Positions 46,735-46,952 of a stretch of DNA of 46,952 nt are shown one piece after another. Position 1 is the first letter of the stretch, and each line of letters begins with the position of its first letter. The notes beneath the pieces were generated by a model. It was not told the origin of the DNA. It ran no database searches and saw only the letters and a program-made list of their open reading frames with translations. Source of the stretch: Marinomonas sp. IMCC 4694 (GTDB lineage: Bacteria > Pseudomonadota > Gammaproteobacteria > Pseudomonadales > Marinomonadaceae); NCBI RefSeq assembly GCF_008122525.1, contig NZ_VSRV01000002.1:1-46952 (forward strand). The letters run 5' to 3'. The position numbers and the translations under genes are program-made.

Positions 46735-46741
46735 GAGACGA

Positions 46742-46748
46742 CCTTCCT
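46742..46748 (-). promoter_or_regulatory. Ribosome-binding site of the giant gene
   Basis: The minus strand reads AGGAAGG, seven bases before the ATG. This is a strong Shine-Dalgarno sequence at good spacing. It confirms the start together with the in-frame TAG at 46747-46749. Confidence 0.85.
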
Positions 46749-46842
46749 AATTTCAACCGCTTTAAGACAAATACCTTAGACTAACACTGCGTTTTTCAGA
46801 GCGTAGCCGAGTCGTAACACCACATTGCACACGCAATAAATC

Positions 46843-46853
46843 CAGTGTCACTG
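46843..46853. promoter_or_regulatory. Short perfect palindrome in the leader, possible operator
   Basis: CAGTGTCACTG is an 11-base inverted repeat (5-base arms around one base), about 110 bases upstream of the start codon and downstream of the candidate -10 box. It could be a regulator half-site pair or chance. Nothing else ties it to a named regulator. Confidence 0.2.
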
Positions 46854-46905
46854 TAGAGACTTGCCTTCATGGAAAAAAATCAATAGTGAATTAAAATATA
46901 ATTTC

Positions 46906-46928
46906 ATTATAGCTGTACAATTAGTCAA
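46906..46928 (-). promoter_or_regulatory. Possible promoter: perfect TATAAT in an AT-rich leader
   Basis: On the minus strand a perfect TATAAT lies at 46906-46911, and a TTGACT lies at 46923-46928. Only 11 bases separate them, too few for one sigma-70 promoter, so the TATAAT would have to work with a weaker, AT-rich -35 or an activator. Transcription from here would give an untranslated leader of about 165 bases. The flanking sequence is strongly AT-rich, as promoters often are. Position and -10 match support this; the -35 does not. Confidence 0.4.
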
Positions 46929-46952
46929 ATAAATATTTTTTTTGCAGTTTCT

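Larger units (their letters stand above)
46735..46952. other. Upstream non-coding region
   Basis: This stretch holds the Shine-Dalgarno, the palindrome and the AT-rich candidate promoter described separately. The minus-strand frame of the giant gene is closed here (TAG at 46747-46749). I see no gene, RNA or terminator hairpin on either strand. The window ends before any upstream neighbour is reached. Confidence 0.7.

Noticed and set aside
43364..44647. Three plus-strand open frames rich in Ser, Lys and Gly
   Set aside because: They are the reverse complement of the LP/WP repeat tract; their repeated SGK text mirrors the sense repeats. No ribosome-binding site or family match supports them.
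1..46734. Insertion sequence, prophage or transposon in the repeat region
   Set aside because: No terminal inverted repeats, transposase or integrase text was found; all repeats are in-frame parts of the giant gene.
1..46734. Several RGD tripeptides (for example near 24.0, 25.98, 17.5 and 8.16 kb) as integrin-binding sites
   Set aside because: A handful are expected by chance in a protein of this size and composition, and they lie inside ordinary beta-helix strands.
46906..46928. TTGACT and TATAAT as one sigma-70 promoter
   Set aside because: The spacer is 11 bases instead of about 17. The TATAAT alone is kept as a weak candidate.

Overview
This window is almost entirely one gene. A single reading frame on the minus strand starts at an ATG at 46732-46734 and is still open at base 1, so 15,578 codons are visible and the 3' end lies outside. 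At about 100 Da per residue the visible part alone is roughly 1.6 MDa. Only the last ~218 bases (46735-46952) lie outside the frame. They hold the ribosome-binding site, an AT-rich leader with a possible -10 box and a short palindrome. I see no RNA gene, insertion sequence, CRISPR array or second protein gene. Open frames on the plus strand and in the other minus frame are shadows of this gene.

The product looks like a giant secreted or surface-bound repeat protein of the LEPR-XLL / filamentous-haemagglutinin-like kind. Its N-terminus carries the LEPR-XLL signature (LESRILLSGDP) and has no classical signal peptide. No cysteine codon appeared in any row I translated. Moderate G+C, these protein families and the sigma-70-like leader suggest a marine gammaproteobacterium (a Marinomonas or Oceanospirillaceae-like organism is plausible). 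That is inference; there is no taxonomic marker here.

Layout from N- to C-terminus, i.e. from high to low coordinates: LEPR-XLL motif (46.7 kb); an SPGxSPG segment like those in autotransporter passengers (46.4-46.1 kb); a 460-residue Leu-Pro / Trp-Pro repeat tract (44.8-43.4 kb); arrays of 'GFIGVDGL' and 'VSLSGDFGF' modules (43.4-28.1 kb), interrupted by two clusters of Ig-like 'YDATAxxVxxAL' modules (42.2-40.4 and 37.0-34.7 kb); a degenerate RTX-like Gly/Asp/Asn array (28.0-27.4 kb); beta-helix (27.4-25.6 kb); tandem 'FADL..LGY' repeats followed by one canonical EF-hand loop (25.6-24.1 kb); beta-helix (24.1-20.4 kb); a globular aromatic-rich insert containing a cysteine-free C-type lectin domain with EPN and WND motifs (20.4-18.4 kb); beta-helix (18.4-15.2 kb); nine ~100-residue beta-sandwich-like modules (15.2-12.1 kb); and a long beta-helix (12.1 kb to the edge). 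That last helix contains 3.3 copies of a nearly identical 1,320-bp (440-residue) tandem repeat.

The likely picture is a very long cell-surface or secreted fibre. Stiff beta-solenoid stalks alternate with small modules, and a sugar-binding head (the lectin domain) sits mid-fibre. Three calcium-type elements (EF-hand loop, lectin EPN/WND site, RTX-like turns) suggest calcium-dependent folding or adhesion in seawater. The export route cannot be decided here because the C-terminus and the neighbouring genes are outside the window.
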